Part shown: piece by piece, positions 6,407-6,931 of the stretch
Position numbering within the stretch: position 1 is the stretch's first letter
Layout: every line of letters starts with the position of its first letter
Source of the DNA: Flavipsychrobacter stenotrophus
Lineage (GTDB): Bacteria > Bacteroidota > Bacteroidia > Chitinophagales > Chitinophagaceae
DNA length: 6,931 nt
Direction: 5' to 3'
Assembly (NCBI GenBank): GCA_947372365.1
Contig: CANBTK010000103.1
Span: forward strand, 1-6,931
Position numbers and translations under genes: made by a program
The notes under the pieces: model-generated
Database searches by the model: none
Told to the model about the DNA's origin: nothing
Seen by the model: only the letters and a program-made list of their open reading frames with translations

Positions 6407-6931
6407 ATGGAAATGGAAGAATGGGAATACGAGCAGCAGAGGGCGCGGCTGGAGATGCAGTTAATTATAAACCCGGGCGATGCGGATGCCCACTTTGAGC
6501 TGGCCGGCCTGCTGGCCGATTATTTTTGCGATTATGTGCTGGCAAAAGAGCATTACCTGCAATGCCTTACAATTGAACCCAAAAATGCGGTATGCCATAA
6601 CCACCTGGCATTGCTGTACCAATACGACCTTGAAGAGTATGAACTAGCCCGGGAACATTACATCAAAGCCCTGGCACTTGAACCCGAAAATGCAGACTAT
6701 TATATCAACTATGCGGAGTTGCTTTCTGATGACCTGGAAGAACCCGAAGCCGCAAAAGAGTATTTTGAAAGGGCGCTAGACATAGCCCCTCTTCTGGCAT
6801 ACGGCCATTATGCCTATGCACGCTTCCTGCATGTGTACCTAGATGAAGGGGGAAATGCTATGGCGCATTACCAATTGGCAATAGACATAGACCCAACCGA
6901 TGCAGAATATTACAATGGTGCAGGCAACCTG
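6407..6931 (+). CDS. Tetratricopeptide repeat protein (N-terminal part)
   Basis: The frame begins at ATG 6407 and stays open for 175 codons to the right edge; ATG 6413 is an in-frame alternative. After an acidic, charged leader (1-25) come four successive TPR units at residues 26-60, 61-95, 96-130 and 131-165, and the start of a fifth. Each shows the TPR pattern of a small or aromatic residue pair in helix A and an A..HY..AL.(I/L).P ending, as in AREHYIKALALEPEN and AKEYFERALDIAPLL. The units are 35 residues long rather than 34, with the extra residue in the turn between the helices. No signal peptide or membrane segment is seen, so the visible part is probably cytoplasmic. TPR arrays bind other proteins; no partner or specific role can be given. 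It appears to be its own transcription unit. Confidence 0.85.
   Translation, partial: MEMEEWEYEQQRARLEMQLIINPGDADAHFELAGLLADYFCDYVLAKEHYLQCLTIEPKNAVCHNHLALLYQYDLEEYELAREHYIKALALEPENADYYINYAELLSDDLEEPEAAKEYFERALDIAPLLAYGHYAYARFLHVYLDEGGNAMAHYQLAIDIDPTDAEYYNGAGNL

Overview
The window looks like a chromosomal segment from a Bacteroidota bacterium, probably of the Chitinophagales type. Several genes are preceded by the group's -7 promoter element TAnnTTTG (at 2689-2696 on the minus strand, and at 4531-4538 and 6389-6396 on the plus strand) and lack clear Shine-Dalgarno sequences. The protein types also fit: a Bacteroidota-style PagL-like acyloxyacyl hydrolase, a secreted protein of a kind I recall from this phylum, and an enolase followed by a DivIC/FtsB-type protein. 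Genus and species cannot be fixed from the sequence alone.

The left part (1-2673) is on the minus strand and, in transcription order, holds a PagL-like outer-membrane lipid A deacylase homologue, a short strip that looks coding but has no ordinary start, a class I SAM-dependent O-methyltransferase of the caffeoyl-CoA type, and the N-terminal 199 codons of a multi-spanning GT-C-like membrane protein that runs off the left edge. A well-formed promoter lies before the deacylase. Two of the three full or partial genes point to the cell envelope.

The middle part (2807-4337) runs divergently on the plus strand. A secreted protein is broken by a one-base frameshift at a run of eight A residues, and its conserved-looking C-terminal part continues in another frame to 3680. 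It is followed after 33 bases by a membrane-anchored CHAP-domain cysteine hydrolase or amidase, probably in the same operon.

The right part holds enolase (eno) with its own promoter, a 174-base gap containing an inverted-repeat element, a small FtsB/DivIC septum protein with a strong intrinsic terminator, and the start of a TPR protein that runs off the right edge. The eno-ftsB order is a known conserved neighbourhood.

I see no phage, transposase, CRISPR, tRNA or rRNA gene, and no clear new multi-gene system. The points most worth a second look are the A8 frameshift, the altered active-site residue in the PagL-like protein, the hidden coding strip before the methyltransferase, and the palindromic elements in the gaps.
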